From: Alopecurus myosuroides | Lineage: Eukaryota; Streptophyta; Magnoliopsida; Poales; Poaceae | Direction: 5' to 3' | Assembly (NCBI GenBank): GCA_028641055.1 | Contig: CM054062.1 | Coordinates: 272,571,092-272,635,091, forward strand | DNA length: 64,000 nucleotides | Shown: positions 32,044-44,730 of the stretch, one piece after another | Position numbering within the stretch: the stretch's first letter is position 1 | Layout: each line of letters begins with the position of its first letter | Program-made: the position numbers and the translations under genes | Notes under the pieces: generated by a model | Told to the model about the DNA's origin: nothing | What the model saw: only the letters and a program-made list of their open reading frames with translations | Database searches by the model: none

Positions 32044-34767
32044 TAAGTGATAACAAAATCATTTTTGAGGTGACATGAAGCCAAGACAATCTTGGTCAAC
32101 GTTATGTAGAATCATTGCAAGCTTAGATCAATGTACTTTAACAAAGGCATGATAAATATTATTTGACTAATGTAAACTTAGCAACTATGTTGCACATGAA
32201 AAGTAACACAAATAAATGACAACGAATAATAATGCATTGAAAGTGAGATGTTTGCTTCAATCATTAAGAACATAATAAAGTGGTATTCAACTTGTCCTTC
32301 GTGTGGTAGCAAAACATAAATGCCAGGACACCTTCAAAGTTTCAATGATGACTAGATACAAATAATTTGAGTGCAAGCAATACCATAATCGTGAATCAGT
32401 CAATAATAAATTTTCGGACTATGCACACTATACTCAGAATGACAACTATGCTCTCTTAACTAGGTCATAATGTAAGGAGCTGAAGACTCAACATAAAAGC
32501 AAAAGAAAGGTCATTCACAGAGGGAAGCAGGGATTACTCATGTGCTAGAGCTTTTTATTAAATAAAACAGAGGTATTAAAATCAATTTTTGAGAGAGGTG
32601 TATGTCTATGTCAACGAATGGTATCAAATTATTTATCATATTTTCATGTTCAATGGATTCAAGAGAGGCTCGCATAGGAGAATCATAACATTCTCTTTTT
32701 CCTTTTTTTGCACAAACTAAGTTCATGATTTCTCAAGTCCATTGTGTGAGGAGAATTTAACGTTATTGTTATAGCTTAATGTGGGTTGGGCACCCAGATG
32801 CCTGCTCTTTTTGCAATATTAAGGACTAGCACATTATTCATACTAGTCAAGTGTGAAGCAACCAAACATGAAAAAAATATATCTTTTGATACTTCCTCAT
32901 GAGCTAAAATAGGAACACAAAACAAGTTTAATAATTTGGAGGTTTAAAGCTAGCACATGAGAAATTTACTTGGAGTGGCGGTGAAATACCATATATAGGT
33001 ATGTATGGTGGAAAAATTGGAAGACTTTGGTTTTTGGAAGTTGGATGCACGAGTAGAGCTCAACTCAGTACAGGGTGAAGGCTAGGAAAAGACTCGGAGC
33101 GGCCAACTAAGAGAGCAATAACGTCTATAATCGTGCATAGCGACAAAACATTATTAATCAATATTACAAGTCAAAAACTAAATGATCATCAAGGCTAGAG
33201 GTGACTTTGTTTATAGTCATATCATGGTGTGAGCATGCACCAAGTCAATCCAGATAAATCATTCAAAGGAGAATACCACAATACCATGCTTCAATATGAG
33301 GAAACAACACATGATTTAATTTTCAATGGCACATTAAGCACTCTCAGCTATTTGAGACTAGTCATGATACATCATATACTACTAAGGACACAATTAAATT
33401 AACATCTAACATGACATGCAAAAGTCTAAGCCACAGTTAAAATAAGCTTCCTATTGCACCACTATATGTATGAAACAATTTACTCTTCCCCAACACCAAT
33501 CAACTTATTTGAAACAACTCTCAAAGCAAATAATCATAAAATACTAGAGAGATAATCATATATAACTGAAGAAAACCAACAAGCTCTTAAAAAAATTCGA
33601 GTGAAAAATCAGAGCTAAGCGCAGTACTAGAAAAAATTGAACACTCACAGAACAATAAGAGTGAAAACTAGAGTGTTCTAGGCAATAAAAACGGAGCGTG
33701 TCTCTCTCCCACATAAGAATAATAGGACCAATCATATCTATGACCAGCAATAAAAACAAAGCAAAAATAACTGACGCTCCAATAATAACACATATAATGT
33801 GAAGGAATAAAAATATAGTGTTTTGAAACAAACCTGATATTTTTGTCGATGAAGAAGGGGATACCTTGGGAATCCCCAAGCTTTGATGCTTGTACTTATT
33901 GGACATGTCTTGGGGCTACATGGGCATCCCCAAGATTGAGCTTTTGTCCATCCTTCATCTTTTCAGATCATCCTTCTCTCCCTACACTTGAAAACTTCCT
34001 CCACCTAAAACTTCTCACAATCTTCATTAGCAACGTTAGTGCATCAAAATAATAAATCCACTTGGTTCAGTTTCAACACAAGTCTTTAATACATTAGCTA
34101 TTGTCACAACTTATTTTAAGGCTCCCCCCACCTGAAAGGACACAAAAGAAAAAGATTAAGAGGCAACTGCAAATATTGACAAAAATCTGTCAAAACAGAA
34201 CAACTGGTAAAGATGAATTTTTTCAAGGCACTTCTGTAGCTCAAATCAAGACGTGCGAAACTAATGAAAGTTAGATAACAAGCTGGGGAAGGTTCCCAGA
34301 AAATATAAAAAATTCTCCATGTTCTGGCTGAGATAAACGAGGTTTTTGGTGAAGCGCAAAAATATCAGGACAGAAAAAAGCAAGTTGCACTTTCTTTAAA
34401 ATAGAGGTTATTCTTGGAAAAAAACGAAATAAAACGGACAAGGAGAGGTTTCTACATAGGTATAAACTTCCAAGACTCAAGAAAGCAAAAGAAACTGAAA
34501 TCAAATAAAATAGAAAGAAGGTGGGTTGTCTCCCACAAGCGATTTTCTTTATCGCCTTTTAGCTAGGCAAAGTGGTTTTAAATGATGCTCACATAGAAGA
34601 AGAATTCAAGAATAATAGTAGAAAGTATTAAGAAGCAAATATAAATCACATTTAAATATAACCCACTCCCTATGCAAAATAATATTGTAAAAAAAGCAAC
34701 TCATTGAAGCACAAAGGAACTTGATTCTTATTACTCTCCAAAATAGTGGAATCATCATTAGATAACG
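32044..34767 (-). other. Element B 3' non-coding region
   Basis: Long AT-rich region homologous in blocks to 38340-40500 of A and 47290-49860 of C (for example the stretch with CTATGCTCTCTCAACT). Open frames are short and not conserved. Confidence 0.6.
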
Positions 34768-35870
34768 TCACAGTCTCTCCAAACCCATGTTTGACAATAT
34801 TATCATAAGATTGAACACTCTACGAATTGTGGGATTAATACTACCTAAAGTCACGGAATCTCCAAACCCATTTTCATCATTGTAATCATCATAAATAGGT
34901 GGCATATTATAATCATACTCAATTATCTCCTCCAAGATAGGTGAGCCAACAAGTTCATTTTCAGTTATTATATCATCATCATGAGCACTAAGATAATTAT
35001 AATTGCTAGCAAAACAATTTTCAAACATCACATTATTAATATCAAAGGTATTTTCAAACCCATCATCCCCAAGCTTAAAGCTTTCCATATCATCATTAGA
35101 AGGAACATGGGTAGAACTAATAGCATAGCAATTATTAATACCATCATTTTCAGAATTGGTGCCAAAAATAGTTTCAAGATTATAAGTAGTATCATCATTG
35201 TGCCAATAATGATCATCAAATTCAATAGTAGGCATAAAATAATAATATTCAATAGTGCCTACAGACTTAACATCACAATAATAACCAATATAACAATCAT
35301 GTATATCAGCTTCAATATTTTTTTAATCGTACTCACTTGGAATAACCATGAGTGGAGCAACATGCTTAGGGGAAGGTACCATATCCTCTCCCTTTTTCCT
35401 CCTCCTCTTCTTCTTCTTCTTCTTCTTCTCCTTAGCCGCCTTAGAAGAGAGTGGTGGGAAAGGAAGCTTCTCCACATACTCTGATTTATCTTTAGAAACA
35501 ATAGAAGAAACTTGGGAGATTTTCTCCCTTTCGTTAGTGGCAATAAATGAAACATTCTTATTTTCATAATTTGGTAAAAATCCATTTTTTCTAATTTTTC
35601 TATGTAAGTATATTCATGGCAATTCTCAACACAATATGAGTAGCATCCCTGCAAAATGTTCTTTATCCCCAAAGTATTCATGGCTAACCCATAGGTTTTT
35701 CCTAATAACTCTTCACACCCCAAAAATAATGTAAGTTCATCATAAAAATCAGAGGTGGTCATGTCATCGTACAGGGGATTAATGATTCTATCACAAAAGT
35801 CTAAGCATTGGAAATTAAAGTGACCCACTTCATTGCAAAGTTCACAAATAGAAGGATAGCGGTCTTGCAC
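34768..35870 (-). pseudogene. Zinc-knuckle and acidic-domain protein of element B
   Basis: From 35870 the minus strand reads MQDRYPSICELCNEVGHFNF with a CX2CX4HX4C-like start, then a region rich in FLGCEELLGKTYGLAMN and CYSYCVENCHEYTY, a basic run of Arg encoded by a CTT repeat, and, in a shifted frame from 35235, MPTIEFDDHYWHNDDTTYNL followed by a long Asp/Asn/Glu-rich part ending near 34768. Plant non-autonomous Athila derivatives carry proteins like this after gag; the function is unknown. One frameshift lies near 35260. Confidence 0.55.
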
Positions 35871-35929
35871 TTTTTAGCAAATTAATTTAGATCATTACCC
35901 CATTGCTAGTTTTTTCATGATTATGTTGC

Positions 35930-36912
35930 TTACAATAATTATCTTCTTCAACCGAGTAATTTCACAAGGTCTATGCACTCCACAAAAATTAACATGCTTA
36001 TATAAAATATTATTTCCAGAAACTGGATCATGTCTATTGTAATCATTATCAACTATTTCATTTTCTTTGCAAATGTCTTTAAAAGGTTCATGATAATGGG
36101 TCCAATTATCTTTAGGAACATTGATATGAGAAGGAAAATGTTTTAAAAAATAAACACCTATTTTAGAACCAAGGACAAACTTAGCACTAAGTTTATTGAA
36201 ATTACCAGTTTCAACAAAGGACTTAATGCACTCGTACTCATAATCTATACCTGATTCTTTACCTTTGTCGGCCTACCAATCTTCAACGTTGCATTGAATA
36301 CTTTTAATATGGTCCCATTTGACATCAACTTTCTGGTTCATATAAGAACCCATAGAAGAAGCATCAAGCATATCTTTGTCCTGACGATAAAGCCTTTCAT
36401 AAAAGTTGTTAACAATAATTTCATTTGAAAAGTTATGATTGGGGAATTTAAGCATTAATGATTTTAGTTTTCCCCAAGCTTGAGAAATTCCTTCTCCGTC
36501 ACGAGGCCAAAAGTTATGTATATAATTCTTGCCTTGATGCATTTCATGAACATGATAAAATTTAGAATAAAAGAGAGACATAAGATCCTTATAATCTAAT
36601 AAGTGAGAATCGTCTAGTAGCATATATCAATCCCTGCCTTATCTTTCAGTGATAAGGGAAATATTTTCTTCATGATTAGTTCACCTGATACACCTGCAAT
36701 TTTAAACAACTCGCATAATTCTTTAATATTTAGCAGATGCACACTTGGATGGATAGATCCATCTCCAGCATAACGATTATTCAGAACACGATCGATTATC
36801 CCCATAGGTATTGTAAAAGGAACAATTTCAATAGGTGGAGGACCTTTCTCTACCACATGAGTGGTTGGGGGGTCATTTCCAAACATCCAACTAATACTAT
36901 AGGTCATTTCCA
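35930..36912 (-). pseudogene. Athila-type gag of element B
   Basis: Minus-strand frames read MTYSISWMFGNDPPTTHVVE, then VPFTIPMGIIDRVLNNRYAG, SIHPSVHLLNIKELCELFKI and, after a shift near 36620, LLDDSHLLDYKDLMSLFYSK, the retrotransposon Gag core (IHPS...LHELCELFK; DSHLLDWK). VEDW then a TAG follow near 36272, with the frame open again to about 35930 (GIDYEYECIKSFVETGNFNK). The N-terminus runs directly into LTR sequence of element A at 36912/36913, so the start is missing. Confidence 0.75.
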
Positions 36913-38301
36913 AACGTAGCAATGACGTTGTCAATCTCACCGGTTTTGCTGAACACAAAGAGGTTAAACGTATGATGTGGAAAACAATACGAAAGCAGTA
37001 GTAACAGTATGAAAGGAGTATGAAACCAGTAGGTGTTTTATCAGTATGAGGAAAATGGACGGGGGTCCACAGTTCACTAGTGGTGTCTCTCCATGAAAGG
37101 TAAATAACATGTGTGGTGAACAAATTACAACTGGACAATTGACAGAAATGAAGGCTGCCACCGCAGTGCATATGCAAGACATAAAGATTACTATGTGATT
37201 CATGCGGGAATTACAACAAAATACATAAACCGTCACCCAACTGCATCTATGCCTAATAATCCACCCTCCGAATATCATCTGAACAAACGTTGGGTATTAA
37301 GTTGCAAGCAACAAATTATCGCTGTAAGCAAAGTGTGTAATGTAAACGTAAACTAGGTAAACACTGTTGTTTTCTCCCTAATGCCAACAACACATCCTCC
37401 ACCCATCACGTTTCTATCACTCAAGCACAGATGCGAAGGAGGCATGAACCCACTATCGAGCATAAATACCCCCTCTTGGAGTTACTAGCATCTACTTGGC
37501 CAGAGCATCTACTAATAACAGAGAGCATGCAAGATCATCAATAACATATGCATGAAGATAACATGATAGATTGATAATCAGAAGACATAACATTCAACAT
37601 TCATCAGATCTCATCAAACACAACATGTAGCATTACATAAAGATGACCTCGATCATGTGAGGCAACTCACGACATCTAAACATGAGGTATAAAGTGGAGA
37701 GAAAAACCATCTAGCTACTGCTATGGACCCATAGTCTAGGGATGAACTACTCACGCATCACTTCGGAAGAGGGCATGGTGGTGTAGACCCCTCCAGTGAT
37801 GAATTCCCATCCAGGCATGGTGTCGGGGAGAGCTCCAGAACCCTCCCGATCTCGGGATGACGATGACGGCGGCCTCGGGTGTTTTTCGGGACGAAGTGGT
37901 ATATATTTAGGGTTTAGATCTTGGGGGTATAAATAGGTGAAAGAGCAAACACGGTGGAGGCCTGGGGGGCCCACACCACCCTATGGCGCGACGAGAGGGG
38001 GGGCGCCGCCTTATGGTGTGGGCCCCCCTGTGGCCCTCCTCCGGGTCTCTTCAGGACTCCGTGGAACCTTCGGAAATTCTAAGACTTCCGGGCTTCGAAT
38101 TTTCCAATTCCGAGAATATTTCCAGAACAACTTTTCTGAAACTAAAAACAGCAGAAAACATGGAACTGGCTCTGTGGCATCCTGTCAATAGGTTAGTCCG
38201 GAAAATCGATAAAAATGACATAAAGTGTATAACAAACATGTGGGAATCAATAGGAAACAACATGGAACATCAGAAATTAAGGATACGTTTATGACGTATC
38301 A
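36913..38301 (-). repeat. 3' LTR of element A, truncated (1389 bp)
   Basis: It aligns with 42200-43585 from AACGTAGCA...GTTGTCAATCTCACC to GACGTATCA. About 260-280 bp at its distal end are missing; the break falls against gag of element B. Confidence 0.85.
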
Positions 38302-41300
38302 ACATCCCCAAGCTTAGTTCTTACTCGTCCTCGAGTAGGTAAACGATAAAAACACATAATTTCTAAGGTGACATGCGACCAACATAAACTTGATCATCAA
38401 TAATGTAAAAACATAAGTAAGATGAGATCATAGAACTTAAACACAAACATGATAAATAGAATTTTAATAATAAAGCATAGCAATCACCTTGCATCATGAG
38501 AATTAACACAAATAAAAGATCATGAATAACAATGCAACGAAAGATATACGTTTGTTTCAAGTATAGAGAAAACATGTCAAAGTGATATTTCGCTAGTCCT
38601 TAAGAGTGGGGAAAAACACAAATGCTAGGAAACCTTCAAAGTTCATGAGGAATACTAGAACAAATAATTAGAGAATAAGCAATAACACACTAGGAATCAA
38701 TTAATACCGTTTCTGGGACAAATGCACATAAAACTCAGAATGGCAACTATGCTCTCTCAACTGTGCATAAAGTTAGAAGATGGAGACTCAACATAAAAGT
38801 AAAAGAAAGGACCTTCGCAGAGGGAAGCATGGATCACTCATGTGCTAGAGATTTTATTTTATTAAACATAGGTATAAAAAACTTGACACTCCTCCCATCC
38901 ATCTTACACAAACCATGGCTAACCGAATCCTCGGGTGCGTGCCAACAATCACATACCATGGAGGAGTGTCTATATTTTAAGAGAGGTGTATTCTTATGTC
39001 AACGAATGGTAAACAAAAAATACAGTCGTCACAAGCCAACTAGACTTCACAAGAGAGGCTCCCATAGAAGGATGCATCTGGGTAGAATGTCATCCCTCTT
39101 TCTCTTTTGTTTACACAATTATGCTTTGACTGGTAAATCAGGGGCAAAAATAGTGAAGAGAATTTGTTGTTGTTAATTTGGGGCTGGGCACCCCGCTGCC
39201 AGCTCTTCTATCATTGGATAAGCGGATGAAGCCACTAGTCCAGGGTGTGAAAGTCCAATCAACAAGTGAGATAAAGATTCTCTATTTACGTCCTTATGAG
39301 CTAAAACAGGAGCACAAAACAGGAGTAATTTTGAAAGTTTTAAAGGTAACACATGAGCAATTTACTTTGGAGTGATTGTTAAATACCACATGTAGGTAGG
39401 TATGGTGGACACAATGGGAAAATTTTGGTTTTTGGGAGTTGGATGCACGAGTATAGCTCAGACTCAGTACAGGTGGAGGCTACCAGAAGACTGGGAGCGA
39501 CAAATCAAGAGAGCATAAGAGCCATAATCATGCCTAGCGACATAAACATCATTAATCAAAGCATACATGGTACCACAAGTTCAAAAACTAAATTATCATG
39601 GAGGCTATAAGTTACTGTTTCATAGTCATAAACATGGTGTGAGCATGCGCCAAGTCAACCAAATAAAACATTCAAAGGAGAACACCACAAATTTATGCTT
39701 CAATATGACAAGAACAACTCATGATTCTTTCAATGGCACATTAAACACTCTCAGCTATTTGAGGCTAATCATGCTACTAAATAACCACAAGGATTTATAA
39801 CTAAAAATAACATCTAGCATGATATGAAAATTCTAACCATAGTCTATACAAGATTCTACTTGCACAGTTAAAAATTATACCTCAAGCAACAGTTTCTTTT
39901 CCCAACAAGCATCATACAAAAAATGCTTTAACAAAAACTCTCTAAATTCTACAGAAAGCAAACACGAGAGTACTCACATAACACTACTAAAACTAACAGC
40001 TCTGAACAAGATATGCAATGAAAACAAGAGCTAAACAGTAATTTTTGTAGTAACTAGAAGAAAAACTAAGAATACCAGCATAGCAAGTATTCAAACGAAA
40101 AAGCAGAGCATGTCTCTCTCCCAAAAAACTAATGCTAGGGTCCAACTATATTATTGCAGGAAGGAAAACAAAATAAAATAAAGGAAAACAAAAGAAAACA
40201 AACAGACTCTCCAAGTAAACTTCATATGATGTGACCGAATAAAAATATAGTTTCACTAGAAGTGACCTGATAGATTGTTGATGAAGAAGGGGATGCATTG
40301 GACATCCCCAAGCTTAGATGCTTGAGTCTTCTAAAAATATTCTTGGATGCACCACGGGGGCATCCCCAAGTTTTTACCTTGCACTCTTCTTGATCACATA
40401 TATCACCCTCTTCTCTTGACCCTTGAAAACTTCCTTCACACCACACTCAAAGAGTAATTCGCATTAGAAGGTTAGTGCAACAATTAAAAATCCATGGGTT
40501 CTGTATGGCACAAGTGCTATTGATAGTTTTAAACATAACCTACAGCCACTGATGTTTCGTGAAGCAAAGAAATCCACTTGACATTGCAAAAGAGCAAATG
40601 CAAGAAAAATGGCAGAATCTATCAAAACTAGAACGGTCTGTAAAGACGAATTTTTTCGAGGCACTTACATTGCTCAGATCGAAATACTTAAAGAACTAAA
40701 AAGTTGCGGAATTAGCCGAGGAATAAGCAAAATAAATTTCAGGTAATTACGAGTTTTCTATGATTTATACGATTTTTTACGGTGGACAACAGAAATCTGT
40801 TTCCTACGCAGAAATCCGAAAACCAACTCCAACTCTCGTAAGAAACCTTACTTGGCACTACTAAAACGTGAAAAGAAAGATACAAAGGAGTTGCTACAGA
40901 AGTATACAACCCCTTGAATCAAAGAAAACAGAGAAAAACAAACCAAAAATAAAACCATGGGTCATCTCCCAAGAAGTGTTTTCTTTAACGCCTTTTAGCT
41001 AGGCCCAGAAAAGTGGAATCAACTATTTTCAAGTGAAGAAGCATCCAAATCAATAATTTCCTTCAAAACCCCAATTGTAGCAATGGGTACCTTAGACACC
41101 CCTGAAGAGGATTCAAGATGCTATCACTTTTAGTTTCACTAAAAGTTTTTATTAATTTTAAGCACATTAGGGGATTTTGGTTTAGGTGCCTTGGGGACAT
41201 ACATAATTTTTTTTTCTCTTTTCCCATAGAAGGTTTCTCTCTTTTAAACTTAAGAGCAGAAAAGGTTGAGCTTAAAGTTTACATAGCCTCTTCTAATTTA

Positions 41301-41377
41301 GCAATCCTCATATAATGATTATCATGGATATTGGTAGCTTCTAAAACAGTGATTTTCTTGCTGATACTTACTATTGA
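38302..41377 (-). other. Element A interior, non-coding
   Basis: Begins ACATCCCCAAGC beside the LTR and carries the hairpin TTACTCGTCCTCGAGTAGG. Long AT-rich stretches align inverted with 47290-49905 of element C. Open frames are short. Confidence 0.6.
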
Positions 41378-41743
41378 TTAATTAACTTTGCTAGCACTAT
41401 CAAGGAACTTTGGCAAAATTTTCTCCATAGAGTTTAGATTTTTAATAAAATCATCTAAAGTGATCTTAGTTTTAACAACCTTAGTAGGTTGTGTTCCAAC
41501 TAAACTTTCAATTAAATTACATGCTTCCAAAGCAGGTGTTCCTAGAAAATTACCGCATGTAAGAGTGTCTAGAACATACCTATACCAGCTAGTAATACCA
41601 ACATAAAAATTTCTAAGAAGGACGAAGGTGGGGCATTTCTTAGTGCATCTATGATGAGAATCACTTATCCTATACCAAGAATCTTTCAAACTTTCTCCCC
41701 CTTGTTGCTTAAAGGAACGAACTTCAACCTCAGGAACATTCAT
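41378..41743 (-). pseudogene. Gag-like N-terminal frame of element A
   Basis: From the ATG at 41743 it reads MNVPEVEVRSFKQQGGESLK, then WYRISDSHHRCTKKCPTFVL, LRNFYVGITSWYRYVLDTLT and CGNFLGTPALEACNLIESLV, stopping at 41378. The downstream part (LEATNIHD..., ALKFKREK) continues in pieces to about 41110. The same protein occurs, more broken, in element C. It resembles the capsid-like part of Athila gag, kept without pol, consistent with packaging of a non-autonomous RNA by a partner element's proteins. Confidence 0.6.
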
Positions 41744-41911
41744 TTTAGCAAGACTAAAAACAGGAATAAAACAACAGATAGAATAAGAACTATTTTTTGT
41801 GTGTGTTTTGATAAAGAGAAGCAAACAAGACAAAATAAAATATACTAAGCAAATAAAAAACAAAGAAAAGAGATTGGAAGTGAGAGACTCCCCTTGCAGA
41901 AATTCTCATCC

Positions 41912-41929
41912 TCCCCGGCAATGGCGCCA
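41912..41929 (-). other. Primer-binding site of element A (tRNA-Asp type)
   Basis: The minus strand reads TGGCGCCATTGCCGGGGA just after the 5' LTR, matching the usual gypsy primer site TGGCGCCGTTGCCGGGGA with one change. A second copy, with the canonical sequence, lies at 41978-41995 inside the LTR. Confidence 0.8.
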
Positions 41930-41936
41930 GAAAACT

Positions 41937-43585
41937 TGATGGGACCAGAGTTGGCGGGAGGCTGCTTGATTCAAAGTTCCCCGGCAACGGCGCCAGAAAA
42001 CCTGTTGGTGGCTGACGTTGGTAAACCAAAAGAGAAAGGTTGTGAAGAGTGCAGCGACAAGTTTTCCATCAGAAAAGAAACCAAGATTGAATCGACCAGT
42101 AGGAGGACAAGCAATCTCTGAAGGTTGATCCAGCTAAGATGGCAGGGCGCACTACGAGTTCAGCAGAAACGTGGAACCTACACAACATAATCAAATCACT
42201 TTGCCCTAACGTAGCAGTGAGGTTGTCAATCTCACCTATTTTGCTGAACATAAAGAGGTTAAACATATGGTGTGGAAAACAGTAGGAAAACGGTATGAAA
42301 GCAGTAGAAACAGTATGAAAGCAGTAGGTGTTTTATCAGTATGAGGAAAATGGACCGGGGTCCACAGTTCACTAGTTGTGTCTCTTCGTGAAAGATAAAT
42401 AACATGTGTGGTGAAGAAATTAGAGCTAGGAAATTGACAGAAATGAAGGCTGCACCGTAGTGCATATCCAAGACATAAAGATTACTATGTGATTCATGCG
42501 GGTATTACAACAAAATACATAGACCGTCATCCAACTGCATCTATGTCTAATAATCCACCCTCCGAATATCATCCGAACAAACGTTGGGTATTAAGTTGCA
42601 AGCTACAGATTATCACCGTAAGGAAAGTGTGTAATGTAAACAATGTAAAGTAGGTAAACACCGTGTTTTCTCCCTAATGGCAACAACACATCCTCCACCC
42701 GTCACATTTCTGTCACTCGAGCACAGATGCAAAAGAGGCATGAACCCACTAACGAGCATAAATAATCCCTCTTGGAGTTACTAGCATCTACTTGGCTAGA
42801 CCATCTACTAATAACGTAGAGAATGCAAGATCATAAATAACATATGCATGAAGATAACATGATAGATTGATAATCATAAGACATAGCATTCAACATTCAT
42901 CAGATCCCAGCAAACACAACATGTAGCATTACATAAAGATGATCTCGGTCATGTGAGGCAGCTCACGAGATCTAAACATGAGGTACAAAGTGGAGAGAAC
43001 AACCAGCTAGCTACTTCTATGGACCCGTAGTCTAGGGATGAACTACTCACGCATCACTTCGGAGGAGGGCATGGTGGTGTAGACCCCTCTGGTGAAGAAT
43101 TCCCCTCCCGGCAGGGTGCCGGGAAGAGCTCCAGAACCCTCCCGATCTCGGGATGACGATGACGGTGGCCTCGGGTGTTTTTCGGGACGAAGTGGTATAT
43201 ATTTAGGGTTTACGTCTCGGGGGTATAAATAGGCGAAAGAGCAAAGGCAGGTGGTGGTCGGGGGGCCCACACCACCCCATGGCGCGGCCGGGGGGGGGGG
43301 GGCGCCCTATGGTGTGGCCCCCCTCCGGGTCTCTTTGGGACTCCGTGGAATCTTCGGGAATTCTTAGACTTCCGGGCTTCGAATTTTCCAATTCCGAGAA
43401 TATTCCCATAACAATTTTCTTGAAAATAAAAACAACAGAAAACAGGGAACTGGCTCTGTGGCATCTTGTCAATAGGTTAGTCCGGAAAATCGATAAAATG
43501 ACATAAAGTGTATAGCAAACATGTGGGAAACAATAATAAAACAACATGGAACATCAGAAATTAAAGATACGTTTATGACGTATCA
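41937..43585 (-). repeat. 5' LTR of element A (1649 bp)
   Basis: On the plus strand it begins TGATGGGACCAGAG and ends TGACGTATCA at 43585. It includes an internal primer-site copy at 41978-41995. A run of about 14 G near 43291 marks a low-complexity stretch. Confidence 0.8.
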
Positions 43586-44435
43586 GTAGGACAGAGAATA
43601 TTTCCTCAAGTGAGTAACCCAAGGTTTATCAAACTCAGGGAGTTATAGGTTATATGTATCCCTCTCAAGCAACCCTGCAATTAAGATACAAGAAGTCTCT
43701 TGTGTCCCCAACACACCCAATACAATTATCAGTTCTATAGGTGCACTAGTTTGGCGAAGAGATGATAAAATATGGGTAATATGGGTGGTTAAACAAGGTA
43801 TTGTAAATCTACAATAAAAATGGCTGCAAGCAAACAAGTAGTAAAACTGAAAGAAAACAATATATCAATGGTGGGAAACAAGCCCTAGGGGTCATACTTT
43901 CACTAGTGGAAACTCTCAACAACATTAACATAATTTAACACATGGTAATTCCTCTCAGATTATGCAAGATATATCAAATAGGATGAGAACCGCGTAGGGC
44001 TACACAAGAACACATTAAAGTTCATGTTCACATCAATGGACACCCCAACTCTGTTACTTTGAGCATCCAAATATAGTACTAATAAACACCACAACCTATT
44101 TCTTGAATAGTCTCTTTCTCAGACAAACATAGCACCCACACTGTCACCTTGGCACTACGAAGATTATACACAACACAAACATTAAGAAACCCCATGATTC
44201 CATAATTCAATCCAACAAAGTACATCATAGCCATTACACAATGAAGGGGAAACATCATGGATTCAACTATATTAACATGGCTCACGATCATAATCAAAAT
44301 CACATCATGGGAGAGAGAGATAACCACATAGCTGCTAGCACGATCCCTCATCCCCGAGGCAGCACTACTCTTGCATCATTGTGGGAGGAAGCAACGTCGA
44401 TGAAGATGGCTCCGGGGGGCACTTCCCCGTCCTGC
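43586..44435 (-). repeat. E: orphan Athila-like LTR segment
   Basis: Read on the minus strand it contains the LTR blocks GGGTGTGTTGGGGACACAAG, CTTAATTGCAGGGTTGCTTG, CTCCCTGAGTTTGATAAACC and TTGAGGAAATATTCTCTGTC, common to one Athila-like LTR family. Element A interrupts it on the left and LTR D on the right, so its own ends are not visible. Confidence 0.6.
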
Positions 44436-44730
44436 TGATACGTCCAAAATGTATCTCCTTTTCCGAACAATTTTCTTATTGTTTTCCTCTAAACTTGTGA
44501 GTTTTGGACACCACTAACACAGACTAACATTGTTTTCAGCAGAATTACCTTGATGTCTCTTTTTTGTGCAGAAAAATCAACTTTCGGGAAATTGCCCAGA
44601 AAAGACCCCATTGAGCTTATATCATCATGAGACCTCGGGAGCTAGAAGGAAACATGGAGGGGGGCCAGGAGGGGCCCAGACCACCCCTGGGCGCGCCCCC
44701 CTAGGCTGCGCCGCCAGGTGGTGTGGGGGT
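44436..44730 (+). repeat. 5' LTR of element D, first part
   Basis: Begins TGATACGTCCAAAATGTATC and runs to GTGTGGGGGT, where element C is inserted. The LTR resumes at 51517, for a total of about 1.4 kb. Confidence 0.75.

Larger units (their letters stand above)
30363..36912 (-). mobile_element. Element B: non-autonomous Athila-like element without pol
   Basis: It has a 3' LTR (30363-32005), a 3' non-coding region homologous to that of A and C, an acidic and zinc-knuckle protein region (34768-35870) and gag (35930-36912). No protease, RT or integrase is present. The 5' LTR, primer site and gag start are missing, deleted at the junction with element A. Confidence 0.75.
36913..43585 (-). mobile_element. 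Element A: non-autonomous Athila-like element
   Basis: It has two homologous LTRs (36913-38301, truncated; 41937-43585) around a 3.6 kb interior with only a short gag-like frame. The primer-binding site TGGCGCCATTGCCGGGGA lies at 41912-41929. Its left end is deleted together with the 5' end of element B. It is inserted into LTR E. Confidence 0.8.

Noticed and set aside
35405..35436. CTT repeat giving a poly-Arg tract that might be a nuclear signal
   Set aside because: It is a simple trinucleotide repeat within a decayed element protein; length is likely to vary by slippage.
38763..39176. 137-codon plus-strand frame inside element A
   Set aside because: Runs antisense to the element, is not conserved in the matching region of element C, and has no motif.
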